Made by a program: the position numbers and the translations under genes. A stretch of DNA of 64,000 nt from Phyllobacterium calauticae (GTDB lineage Bacteria > Pseudomonadota > Alphaproteobacteria > Rhizobiales > Rhizobiaceae). Position 1 is the stretch's first letter. Each line of letters opens with the position of its first letter. The notes under the pieces were generated by a model that made no database searches, had not been told where the DNA came from, and saw only the letters and a program-made list of their open reading frames with translations. Shown here piece after piece: positions 44,563 to 52,362 of this stretch. Where the stretch lies: NCBI RefSeq assembly GCF_019991125.1, contig NZ_JAGENB010000002.1, positions 186,001 to 250,000 on the forward strand. Direction: 5' to 3'.

Positions 44563-45477
44563 TTTGATTTCGCCGTCTGTGCCGGTCATGCCGGGCAGGC
44601 GGGAGGCGAGGGCGTCGATGAGCACGCGCATGCGCGCCGGCATGAAGGGCGCCCGCGGCCAGACGGCATGGGTATCGAAAACCAGCGGTTCGACGTCGGG
44701 CAGAACCCGGACAAGACTGCCGCTGTGCACCCGTTCGCGAATGAGCCAGCAGGGCAGCCAGGCGAGCCCCATGCCGGCGACCGCCATATCGGCGGCGGTA
44801 TCCAGATCATCGAGGATCAGCCGGGTGCGGGCCGGGGCCGCATAGGTACCGCCCTTGCCATCGGGGAAAAGCCAGGGCCGGGTGTTGCCGTCGCGGCCAT
44901 AGACGATGGAGGCGTGCTCGGCGATATCCTCGATGGTGCGCGGGGTTCCGCGCGCGGCGAGATAGGACGGCGCTGCACAGATGGTCATGCGCTGGCGTGC
45001 GATGCGGCGGGCGGTGAGGACGGCGCTGTCGGGCAGGACCGCGTTGCGGACAACGAGGTCATAGCCTTCCTCGATCAGGTCCACCGGCCGGTCGGTGAAA
45101 GACACGTCGAAGCGCAACGCCGCGTATTGGCGGGAGAGGTCGGCAATGACGGGCGCCACGCAGTAACGGCCGAATATCACGGGAACGCTGATGCGCAGGC
45201 GGCCAGCCGGTTGTTCCCTGTCGGAGGCCAGGGCACCTTCCGCCATGTCGAGTTCCGCCAGAATGCGCACGCAATGCGCGTAGAAGGCGTTGCCGTCGCT
45301 CGTCAGCGTGAACGCCCGCGTGGTGCGATGGCAGAGACGCACGCCAAGCCGTTCCTCCAGCCGGGCGACCGCCTTGCCGACGGCCGAGCGCGACAGGTGC
45401 AGTTTTTGCGCGGCGGCGGAAAATCCGCCGGCATCCACCACGGTGACAAACTCCTGAATACCTGCAAGCCGGTCCAT
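44551..45477 (-). CDS. LysR-family regulator
   Basis: A 308-residue LysR-type regulator. Its HTH is FVTVVDAGGFSAAAQKLHLS and RSAVGKAVARLEERLGVRLC, followed by the effector domain. GGAG lies 6 nt before the ATG at 45477, which is better placed than the ATG at 45489. It is divergent from a medium-chain oxidoreductase gene, and a perfect ATTGTA-N11-TACAAT site lies at 45488-45510. It likely activates the oxidoreductase and represses itself. Confidence 0.87.
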   Translation of the reverse strand: MDRLAGIQEFVTVVDAGGFSAAAQKLHLSRSAVGKAVARLEERLGVRLCHRTTRAFTLTSDGNAFYAHCVRILAELDMAEGALASDREQPAGRLRISVPVIFGRYCVAPVIADLSRQYAALRFDVSFTDRPVDLIEEGYDLVVRNAVLPDSAVLTARRIARQRMTICAAPSYLAARGTPRTIEDIAEHASIVYGRDGNTRPWLFPDGKGGTYAAPARTRLILDDLDTAADMAVAGMGLAWLPCWLIRERVHSGSLVRVLPDVEPLVFDTHAVWPRAPFMPARMRVLIDALASRLPGMTGTDGEIKSAA

Positions 45478-45487
45478 TCTTCGCTCC

Positions 45488-45510
45488 ATTGTAGAACAGA
45501 ACGATACAAT
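45488..45510. promoter_or_regulatory. LysR-type T-N11-A operator
   Basis: ATTGTA (45488-45493) and TACAAT (45505-45510) form a perfect inverted repeat with an 11-bp centre. It overlaps the upstream edge of the LysR gene and faces the divergent oxidoreductase. Confidence 0.8.
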
Positions 45511-45600
45511 AATGGGTGGAATGGGCGCAACTGCATCGTGTCGCGATCATATAAAACGCTGTTCTCACCCCGGCTGGCGGGGCCTGCAAGGACAGAGATG

Positions 45601-46632
45601 ATGACGAAGACGATGAAACGCTGGACGCTGAATGGGGCCGGACGCGACAATCTCAAACTGGTCGAGGCCGAGGTGCCAACGCCGGGGCCCGGTGAAATCC
45701 TGGTCAAGGCCGCGGCGGCTTCCCTCAATTACCGCGACAAGCTGCTGGTCGATCTCGGCTTTGGATTGCTGGCGCCCCAGACGGAACCGCTCACGCCGCT
45801 GTCGGATCTGTCCGGCACGGTTGCGGCGGTCGGCGCCGGCGTGACGCGCTTTGCCGCGGGCGACCGCGTCATCTCGACCTTCCTGCCCGACTGGATCGAT
45901 GGCAATGGTCCCGGCACGGCGCGCGATCCCAATGGCCGCACCCTTGGCGGGCCGATGCAGGGGGTTCTGGCCGAATATGTCGTGCTGCACGAGGACTGGG
46001 CGGTTCGGGCGCCGGATACGCTGACCGGTCTCCAGTCCAGCACGCTGCCCTGCGCCGGCCTCACCGCCTGGACCGCCCTGGTCGAACGCGGCAGGCTCAG
46101 GGCCGGGCAGACCGTGGTCGTCATCGGAACCGGCGGCGTGTCGATCTTCGGCATGCAGATTGCGCTGATGCATGGGGCAGAGGTTATCGTTGTCTCCGGC
46201 GACGACAAGAAACTCGCCTGGGCCAGGGAACTTGGTGCCCATCATGGGATCAACCGCCAGAAGGAGGATTGGGTCGAAGCCGTCTACCGGCTGACCGGCG
46301 ATCACGGCGCCGACCACATCCTTGAGACGATCGGCGGCGCCCATCTCGACAAATCCCTGCGCGTGGCGGCGGTCGGCGGACGCATTTCGCTGATCGGGGT
46401 GATCGACGGTTTTGAGATATCCGGCGGCTTTGGCCCGTTTGCCCGCAAGCGCGTGGTCGTCGAGGGTATTCAGGTCGGGCACCGGCGGGCATTGGAGGAT
46501 CTGGTTGCCGCGTTCGAACTGTCGGGTGCTACCCCCGTCATCGATGCCGTTTACACCATGGCGGATTTTACCGACGCGCTCGATCATCTGGACCGCGGAC
46601 CGTTCGGCAAGGTGGTTGTCGAGATCGGCTGA
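45601..46632 (+). CDS. Zinc-independent MDR-family alcohol dehydrogenase/quinone reductase-like
   Basis: A 343-residue medium-chain oxidoreductase. The GroES-like N-domain has GEILVKAAAASLNYRDKLLV (no catalytic Cys or GHE motif, hence zinc-independent). The Rossmann motif is VVVIGTGGVSIFGMQIA, followed by VIVVSGDDKKLAWARELGAH (Gly to Ser-Gly pattern of NADP binders). AAGGA lies 8 nt before the ATG at 45601. The long open frame upstream is antisense to the LysR gene and not part of it. The LysR-type operator upstream suggests inducible expression. Confidence 0.85.
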   Translation: MTKTMKRWTLNGAGRDNLKLVEAEVPTPGPGEILVKAAAASLNYRDKLLVDLGFGLLAPQTEPLTPLSDLSGTVAAVGAGVTRFAAGDRVISTFLPDWIDGNGPGTARDPNGRTLGGPMQGVLAEYVVLHEDWAVRAPDTLTGLQSSTLPCAGLTAWTALVERGRLRAGQTVVVIGTGGVSIFGMQIALMHGAEVIVVSGDDKKLAWARELGAHHGINRQKEDWVEAVYRLTGDHGADHILETIGGAHLDKSLRVAAVGGRISLIGVIDGFEISGGFGPFARKRVVVEGIQVGHRRALEDLVAAFELSGATPVIDAVYTMADFTDALDHLDRGPFGKVVVEIG

Positions 46633-46845
46633 GGACGCCGAGATTCACAATCGGCAGGCTCGATCCGAGCTTGCCGATTGTGTGCGGTGAATATCCTGAA
46701 CGAACGGTTGCAGGGGGCACGGTTTCATTCTGCCAATGACCAGGCTCCGTTCTTGACAGCGCCGCGGGTTGGGGTACCATCGTGTTTTATTGCATTTGAA
46801 ACGAATTTTTATTGCCTCTCATTTTCAGCACGAAGGTTGATTGCC

Positions 46846-48267
46846 ATGAAACTGTTCATGCCCGCAAAGTCTTCTTCACCCCCGCGATTTGTAGCCGAAG
46901 CCATTGATGACGTGCTTGAGCGCCGTCAGTTCCTCAAGACCCTCTGTGCCTGTTGCGGATTGTTCGCGCTGGGCGTCTCGCCACTTCACGCAGCATTGAA
47001 CATTGAGCCCGCTCCGGCTCGAAAGATACATGGCGTCTTCGATATGCAGGCGCACGACATCGAAGAGCGGATGATTGCCTGGCGGCGCGATATCCATGAA
47101 AATCCGGAACTGGGCAACCAGGAGGTCCGCACATCGGCGCTCGTGGCGCAGCACCTGAAGGCGCTTGGCTATGACGTCCGGGAGAAAGTCGCCACCACCG
47201 GTATTGTTGCGGTTTTGAAAGGTGAGGCGGGGGCAGGTCCGGTCATTGCCCTGCGCGCCGATATGGACGCCCTGCCTGTCGAAGAAAAGACCGATGTGTC
47301 GTTTGCATCCAAGGCGCGGGCAATCTGGGATGGTGATGACGTGCCAGTCATGCATGCCTGCGGTCATGATTGCCACGTGGCCATCCTGATGGCCGCCGCT
47401 GAAATCCTCGCGCAGAACAAGGCACATCTCAAGGGAACGGTAAAGCTTCTGTTCCAGCCTGCCGAAGAGAAACTGCCCAGGGGTGAGGTCGGCGGCGCTC
47501 GAAAGATGCTGGAAGAGGGCGCTTTCGCTGATCCGAAACCCGATGTCGTGTTTGGCCTGCATGTCGGCAGCAATCTTGCTACCGGAATGGTTGGTTATTG
47601 TTCCGGTCCTGTCACTGCAGGGTCCGATGCTTTTCGGCTGACGGTAAAAGGCAAGCAGACGCATGCCGGGGCTCCCTGGAATGGTGTTGATCCCATCGTT
47701 ATCGCATCGGAAATCGTGTCGTCCATGCAGACGCTGGTCAGCCGTGAAACCGATGTCGTGCGCGAGCCGGCTGTTCTCAGCGTCGGCGTGTTCAAAGGCG
47801 GGACACGCTACAACATCATCCCTGCCAAGGTGGAACTGGCAGGCACGCTGCGCACCTCGGCCGAGCGGCAACGCCAACATATGATGGAGCGCTTCACCGA
47901 ACTGGCGACGCTGGTCGCCCAGGGGATGGGGGGTGAGGCAGAGGTTATCTGGGAGGCGAACGGCTATCCGCCTGTCATCAACAACCCGGAACTGACAACC
48001 AAAATGGCCCCGACGCTTGCCCGTGTTGCCGGGATAGACAACACGAAGCTGATCGAGCGCAGCATGGGCGGTGAAGATTTCTCCTATTTCGCGCAGGCCG
48101 TTCCCGGCTTTTTCTTCAGGGTCGGGATCACGGGCAAGGGGCGGGACCCGCGGGAAGCGCCGGCCAACCACTCCGATCTGTTCCTGGTCGATGAAAGCGG
48201 CCTCATCGTCGGTTTGCGCGCCATGCTGCAACTGGTGGCTGATTACTCCGAAAGCGATATCGTCTGA
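46846..48267 (+). CDS. M20-family amidohydrolase with Tat-type signal
   Basis: A 473-residue metallo-amidohydrolase of the hippurate hydrolase/IAA-amino-acid hydrolase group. The N-terminus carries ERRQFLKTLCACCGLFALGV with Arg26-Arg27 in a Tat pattern, followed by HA near 48-49, so the enzyme is probably exported. Catalytic residues are RADMDALPV, MHACGHDCH (Cys172, His174), QPAEE (about 205-208) and GLHVG. M20 amidohydrolases are mostly cytosolic. The ATG at 46846 has AAGG upstream. A terminator follows at 48286. The amide substrate is unknown. Confidence 0.85.
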   Translation: MKLFMPAKSSSPPRFVAEAIDDVLERRQFLKTLCACCGLFALGVSPLHAALNIEPAPARKIHGVFDMQAHDIEERMIAWRRDIHENPELGNQEVRTSALVAQHLKALGYDVREKVATTGIVAVLKGEAGAGPVIALRADMDALPVEEKTDVSFASKARAIWDGDDVPVMHACGHDCHVAILMAAAEILAQNKAHLKGTVKLLFQPAEEKLPRGEVGGARKMLEEGAFADPKPDVVFGLHVGSNLATGMVGYCSGPVTAGSDAFRLTVKGKQTHAGAPWNGVDPIVIASEIVSSMQTLVSRETDVVREPAVLSVGVFKGGTRYNIIPAKVELAGTLRTSAERQRQHMMERFTELATLVAQGMGGEAEVIWEANGYPPVINNPELTTKMAPTLARVAGIDNTKLIERSMGGEDFSYFAQAVPGFFFRVGITGKGRDPREAPANHSDLFLVDESGLIVGLRAMLQLVADYSESDIV

Positions 48268-48285
48268 GCCAGCCCGGAAATGCAA

Positions 48286-48311
48286 AAAGGCGGGATCAAA
48301 ATCCCGCCTTT
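48286..48311. terminator. Bidirectional terminator between amidohydrolase and cspA
   Basis: Perfect 11-bp stem AAAGGCGGGAT/ATCCCGCCTTT (48286-48296 with 48301-48311) with loop CAAA and flanking A/T runs. It separates two convergent genes. Confidence 0.9.
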
Positions 48312-48356
48312 CCAAATTTGTATATTCGAAAACCTGTCGATTTTCGCGTGCGGCGA

Positions 48357-48569
48357 TTAGCCGGCAACGCTGAGGTTGTCAGCGGACGACTTGCCCGAAC
48401 GACGATCCTGTACGATTTCGTAGTTGACCTTCTGGCCGTCATTGAGGCCGCGCAGTCCTGCGCGCTCAACAGCGGAGATGTGTACGAATACGTCTGCACC
48501 GCCGGTGTCAGGCTGGATGAAACCATAGCCCTTAGTGCTGTTGAACCATTTCACTGTTCCCGTAGCCAT
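48357..48569 (-). CDS. cspA: Cold-shock domain protein (CspA family)
   Basis: A 70-residue cold-shock domain protein. RNP-1 KGYGFI and RNP-2 VFVHISAVE are intact. AAAGGA lies 7 nt before the ATG. About 330 bp without a gene lie upstream, as expected for the long leader of a cold-shock mRNA. It differs from the first csp gene (13.7 kb) in the surface loop and C-terminus, so they are paralogues rather than a recent duplication. Confidence 0.93.
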   Translation of the reverse strand: MATGTVKWFNSTKGYGFIQPDTGGADVFVHISAVERAGLRGLNDGQKVNYEIVQDRRSGKSSADNLSVAG

Positions 48570-48902
48570 GGGAAATTCCTTTCAGAGATATAAGACAGGC
48601 AACATACAGCTATGCTGCCCAGGGAATCGAACCTATGCAATGGAGTTCATCAGGAAGCGCAACGGGTTACGCAGGTCGCAAAGTCACTCGACCGATAAAT
48701 CGATGCGGGATACATAAGACAGAATCGGAGCCGAAACAAGCGGGATTCAAATCGGCCGCATGTGCCCGTCACGCGCCCGCCCTTGACCGGGCGGAATTCA
48801 GCCTTACTTCCCTTGGGTAAATCCGGCGCTTTATCCGGTGCAATCCAACCAACAATGATAAAGTGGAGAGGCCGAATCACGGTCGTCCACGGGGGCTAAC
48901 TG
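48570..48902. other. Gene-free interval between cspA and the ABC exporter gene
   Basis: This holds the probable long leader of the leftward cspA and the promoter of the rightward ABC gene. A hairpin CCGCCC/GGGCGG near 48778-48795 is visible. No open frame is supported. Confidence 0.5.
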
Positions 48903-50687
48903 ATGGCGGAAGACAAACAGAGCAAGACGTCCGCCATCGCCGTTGCCGGCGAAGTACAGGCGGGCCTGCTTTCTCAGCTCCGCGTTATCTTGCATGTCTA
49001 CTGGATATCACCCGTCCGCAACCGGCTTGTCCTGCTGCTGCTCAGCATGTTTGCCATCATCATCATCACCTCCGCCGGCCAGGTTCGTCTCGTGCAATGG
49101 AACGGGCGCTTTCTCGACGCGCTTTCCCATCGCGATTTCCCCGCGTTTCTCAACGAACTGCTGGTTTTTCTGGGCATCGCGATCTGCCTGTTGATTCTGG
49201 CCGTCGGGCAGACCTGGTTCAATCAGATGACCCGCATGAAACTGCGCGAAGGTCTGACCCGCGACCTCATCGGCGAGTGGCTGGTTCCCCGGCGGGCCTT
49301 CAAGCTGTCGAATTCCGGGCCGATCGGCGTCAATCCCGATCAGCGTCTGCACGAGGATGCTCGCCATCTCGCCGAAATGTCGACCGACCTCGGTTTCGGC
49401 CTGTTGCAGGCCTCCATTTTGATGATGAGCTTCATCGGCGTGCTCTGGGGCCTGTCCAGCGGCTTCATCTTCAACGTCTCCGGCCACAGTTTTTCCATTC
49501 CGGGCTACATGGTGTGGGCGGCCATCCTTTATGCGGGTTCCGCTTCGTCCATCAGCTGGTTTGTCGGGCGCAAGCTGATCAAGCTCAATGCGGACCGCTA
49601 CCAGCGTGAATCCGACCTGCGCTTTTCGCTGATGCGCGTCAACGAGCATATCGATGCGATTGCGCTCTACCGGGGCGAACAGGATGAAAAGGTCCGGCTT
49701 GGCCTGGATGTCGATTCGCTGCTCGCCGCGATCCGCCAGCTGGTAACGGCCTGGACGCAGCTCGTATGGGTGACCTCCGGCTATGGCTGGTTCACGCAGG
49801 TCGCCCCCTATCTGGTGGCCGCGCCCGTGTATTTTGCCGGTAACCTGTCATTCGGCGGTCTGATCATCGCCGTCGGCGCTTTTAATCAGGTCCAGGCATC
49901 GCTCAAATGGTTCGTCGACAATTTCAGCGCCATTGCCGACTGGCGCGCCACGCTCTTGCGCGTGACGTCATTCCGGCAGGCGGTCCAGTCGATGGACACG
50001 CTGAACAGCGTCGAGCAGCGCATCAAGTTCTCCCAGTCGGAAAGCAACCAGCTTGTTTTCGATACGCTCAAGATCACGGCGCCGCTGGCAACCGTGCGCC
50101 TGAAGGAGAAGAAGGCGGTCGTCAATGCGGGCGAACGGGTGCTGATCACCAGCGAACCCGGCATCGACAGGACGTTGCTTTTCCGTGCGATTGCCGGTCT
50201 GTGGCCATGGGGTGCCGGCAATATTGCCCTGCCGAAAGACACGGCGATCCTCTATATGCCGCGCTCGCCCTATTTTCCGCCGGGCAGCCTGCGGGAGGTC
50301 ATGTCCTATCCGCTTGGGAAGGGGGCCTTTCCCGACAGCGAGCTCATTTCGGCGCTGCATGAGCTGGGCCTGGACCGCCTCAAGACCATGCTCGACTTCC
50401 GCTCGCGCTGGGACCGCGAACTGAGCGACGACGAGCAGCAATCCCTGGCCTTTGCCCGCCTGATGCTGCACAAGCCGGACTGGGTGGTCATCGACGAGGC
50501 GCTGGATGCCATGGAAGCGGGCGCACATGACCGGGTGATGGCCGTGCTGCGCGACAAGCTCGCCAAGTCCACCGTGGTGCATATCGGGCGCGAGGACATG
50601 AGCAACCACGTCTTTTCCAAGGTGCTGCACTTTGTCAGCGATCCCAGCGGCCACGGCATGGAAGCGGAAGGGCTGAGCGGCGTCTAG
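48903..50687 (+). CDS. SbmA/BacA-like ABC exporter with degenerate ATPase domain
   Basis: A 594-residue half-transporter. Residues 30-330 form the ABC_membrane_2 (SbmA/BacA/YddA-like) domain with about six helices (LVLLLLSMFAIIIITSAGQV, LVFLGIAICLLILAVGQTWF). The C-terminal NBD is recognisable from AGERVLIT to FSKVLHFV, but its catalytic motifs are broken. Walker A at about 417 reads SEPGIDRTLLF without GK[ST]. The Q-loop is MPRSPY instead of PQxPY. The signature is LSDDEQQ, and the switch His is replaced (HIGRED). Walker B VVIDEA is kept. Related proteins import or export peptides or cobalamin. It may be ATP-independent like SbmA. Confidence 0.85.
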   Translation: MAEDKQSKTSAIAVAGEVQAGLLSQLRVILHVYWISPVRNRLVLLLLSMFAIIIITSAGQVRLVQWNGRFLDALSHRDFPAFLNELLVFLGIAICLLILAVGQTWFNQMTRMKLREGLTRDLIGEWLVPRRAFKLSNSGPIGVNPDQRLHEDARHLAEMSTDLGFGLLQASILMMSFIGVLWGLSSGFIFNVSGHSFSIPGYMVWAAILYAGSASSISWFVGRKLIKLNADRYQRESDLRFSLMRVNEHIDAIALYRGEQDEKVRLGLDVDSLLAAIRQLVTAWTQLVWVTSGYGWFTQVAPYLVAAPVYFAGNLSFGGLIIAVGAFNQVQASLKWFVDNFSAIADWRATLLRVTSFRQAVQSMDTLNSVEQRIKFSQSESNQLVFDTLKITAPLATVRLKEKKAVVNAGERVLITSEPGIDRTLLFRAIAGLWPWGAGNIALPKDTAILYMPRSPYFPPGSLREVMSYPLGKGAFPDSELISALHELGLDRLKTMLDFRSRWDRELSDDEQQSLAFARLMLHKPDWVVIDEALDAMEAGAHDRVMAVLRDKLAKSTVVHIGREDMSNHVFSKVLHFVSDPSGHGMEAEGLSGV

Positions 50688-50713
50688 GCGCTTTGCTGCT
50701 GCGCCATTTGTGC

Positions 50714-50835
50714 TGCGTGGTTCGACAAGCTCACCATGAGGGACTTGGGCAGATTGCAGGGAACCAGTTCTGCGACGTATCAGATTGGCCTTGCACCAAA
50801 CCACCTCCCTCATGGTGAGCTTGTCGAACCACGCA
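50714..50835. repeat. 122-bp inverted-repeat element, copy A
   Basis: Perfect 30-bp terminal inverted repeats at 50714-50743 and 50806-50835, beginning TGCGTGGTTCGACAAGCTCA, flank a 62-bp core. A second copy with the same arms lies at 57185-57308. It has no coding capacity, so it is a REP/MITE-like palindromic element. It sits just after the ABC exporter stop and can fold into a long stem. Confidence 0.9.
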
Positions 50836-50874
50836 CCACACACGCGCCAAATAACATGCGGCCTTGCCATTGCC

Positions 50875-51750
50875 TCACATGAACAGCGGGGCATGCTCCT
50901 TGACCCAGTGGCTGAAGCGGCGGGGCGGGCGGCCGATGACCTGCTGGACGCTTCCGGTGACGGCACGCCCTTCCGGCGGCGGATTGCTGTTCCACGCCAC
51001 CACATAGTCGATGACGTCTTCGCCAATGCCGAGTTCGCGCATGGATTGCCGCGTGTGCTCCTCGCTCACCTCGACATAGCGGATCGGCTTGCCCGTCACC
51101 GCGCTGATCGCCTTGATCTTGTCCGGTATGGTCAGGACTTCGCAGCCCGTCAGCTTGAGGGTCTTGCGGGCATGGCCGCCATGGCTGAGAATCCGGGCGG
51201 CGACCGCTGCCACATCCGCCTCGTGGATGAGGGTTCTTGCCGTGCTGCCATAGGGCTCGCGCACGATATTGGCCGACTTGATGTTCTTGATCCAGCCAAG
51301 CGTGTTGGACATGAGATCGACGGGCTGCAGGATGGTCCATTCCAGATCGCTCGCCCTGACGGCCTCCTCGACGCTTCCGGCCCGCCCGTCGCTGAGCACG
51401 CTGATGCGCTGCACGCCCTCCCAGCGCGCCAGCTGGACAATCTCGGCGCCGTTGTCGAGAGGCGTGTAATCGTCGCCGCCGATGGTGATGAGATGCATGC
51501 CGGCCACGCCAGCAAGCGCCCGTTCGAATGTTTCCGGCCGCGTCAGGTCGCCCTCGACCACCTCGACGCCGGCAGGCAGATTGGCGCGCTGCGCATCGCG
51601 GGTGAGCGCCCGCACGAGATAGCCGTTTTCCAGCAGTTCATTGACGACGTGCCGGCCGACATTGCCCGTCGCGCCTGTCACAAGAAACCGTTTTGCCTGA
51701 AACAGCCGGAGAAACTGTGCGTCTGTAAGTCGTTCGATATCGGTCAACAT
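50875..51750 (-). CDS. NmrA-like NAD(P)-binding oxidoreductase
   Basis: A 291-residue atypical short-chain dehydrogenase. The dinucleotide motif is FLVTGATGNVGRHVVNEL near residue 22, followed by LVRALTRDAQRA and VEVVEGDLTRPETF. The later region has WTILQPVDLMSN and AVAARILSHGGHARKT, typical of NmrA/quinone oxidoreductase 2 (QorB)-like proteins. AGGAG precedes the ATG by 5 nt. The promoter is of the SoxR/MerR type with a 19-bp spacer, so redox or electrophile induction is likely. Confidence 0.85.
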   Translation of the reverse strand: MLTDIERLTDAQFLRLFQAKRFLVTGATGNVGRHVVNELLENGYLVRALTRDAQRANLPAGVEVVEGDLTRPETFERALAGVAGMHLITIGGDDYTPLDNGAEIVQLARWEGVQRISVLSDGRAGSVEEAVRASDLEWTILQPVDLMSNTLGWIKNIKSANIVREPYGSTARTLIHEADVAAVAARILSHGGHARKTLKLTGCEVLTIPDKIKAISAVTGKPIRYVEVSEEHTRQSMRELGIGEDVIDYVVAWNSNPPPEGRAVTGSVQQVIGRPPRRFSHWVKEHAPLFM

Positions 51751-51788
51751 GCGTGCTCCTGAGTGGATGGATTCCGGGCGGAGTGAAG

Positions 51789-51819
51789 CTTATAAAACCT
51801 CAACTTAAGTTGAGGTCAA
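51789..51819 (-). promoter_or_regulatory. SoxR/MerR-type promoter (19-bp spacer)
   Basis: On the minus strand, -35 TTGACC (51819-51814) and -10 TATAAG (51794-51789) are 19 bp apart. Between and overlapping them lies the perfect 18-bp palindrome CCTCAACTTAAGTTGAGG (51798-51815), close to the SoxR box. The long spacer is the hallmark of MerR-family activation by DNA distortion. Confidence 0.85.
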
Positions 51820-51901
51820 TCGCGGATGCAGGTCATTTTGTCCAAGCTCCGGCGGGTCTGGTTTCCGCTCTTTGCTGCCGTTACCATCGGCGTGCCGAAT
51901 C

Positions 51902-51941
51902 TTGACAAGGCCCGGGCTTTGCAATATTAAACTATTTAGTT
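51902..51941 (+). promoter_or_regulatory. arsR promoter and candidate operator
   Basis: TTGACA (51902-51907) and TATTAA (51925-51930) have a 17-bp spacer. The palindrome AACTA-TT-TAGTT (51930-51941) abuts the -10 and would let the ArsR-type product repress itself. Confidence 0.7.
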
Positions 51942-51968
51942 ATTTAACCCAATGGTAATATAAAAAAT

Positions 51969-52316
51969 ATGACGCCTGACCGTCTCAGTGGCATTCTGGC
52001 AGCGCTCGCCGATCCGACGCGGCGCGCCATTCTGGCGCGGCTTGCCGAAGGTGAAACCTCCGTCACCGAACTGGCGGCGCCGTTCGATATGAGCATGCCT
52101 GCGGTTTCAAAGCATCTGAAGGTTCTGGAGCGGGCCGGGCTGATTGCCCGCGGCCGCGCCGCGCAGTGGCGCCCCTGCCGCCTGGAAGCCGGGCCGTTGC
52201 GCGAAGTGTCGGACTGGCTCGACCATTACCGGCGTTTCTGGGACGAGAGCCTCGACCGGCTCGAGGATTATCTGCAGGCACTGCAGAAGGGCGATCCTGA
52301 GGGAACGCCCAACTGA
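51969..52316 (+). CDS. ArsR-family regulator
   Basis: A 115-residue winged-helix regulator. The HTH is ALADPTRRAILARLAEGETS and MSMPAVSKHLKVLERAGLIA. No metal-binding Cys box (CVC) is present in the recognition helix, so it is the metal-independent YdfF-like type that often pairs with an SRPBCC gene; none is adjacent. No Shine-Dalgarno is clear; the leader is AT-rich and only about 30 nt. It converges with carB. Confidence 0.88.
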   Translation: MTPDRLSGILAALADPTRRAILARLAEGETSVTELAAPFDMSMPAVSKHLKVLERAGLIARGRAAQWRPCRLEAGPLREVSDWLDHYRRFWDESLDRLEDYLQALQKGDPEGTPN

Positions 52317-52362
52317 GCGAGGGAAAATCCGGTCACGGCATGGGCCGCGACCGGAGCAATTG

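Noticed and set aside
44668-46632. A 654-codon fusion protein ending in the MDR oxidoreductase
   Set aside because: The first 311 codons are antisense to the LysR gene; ATG 45601 has its own ribosome-binding site.
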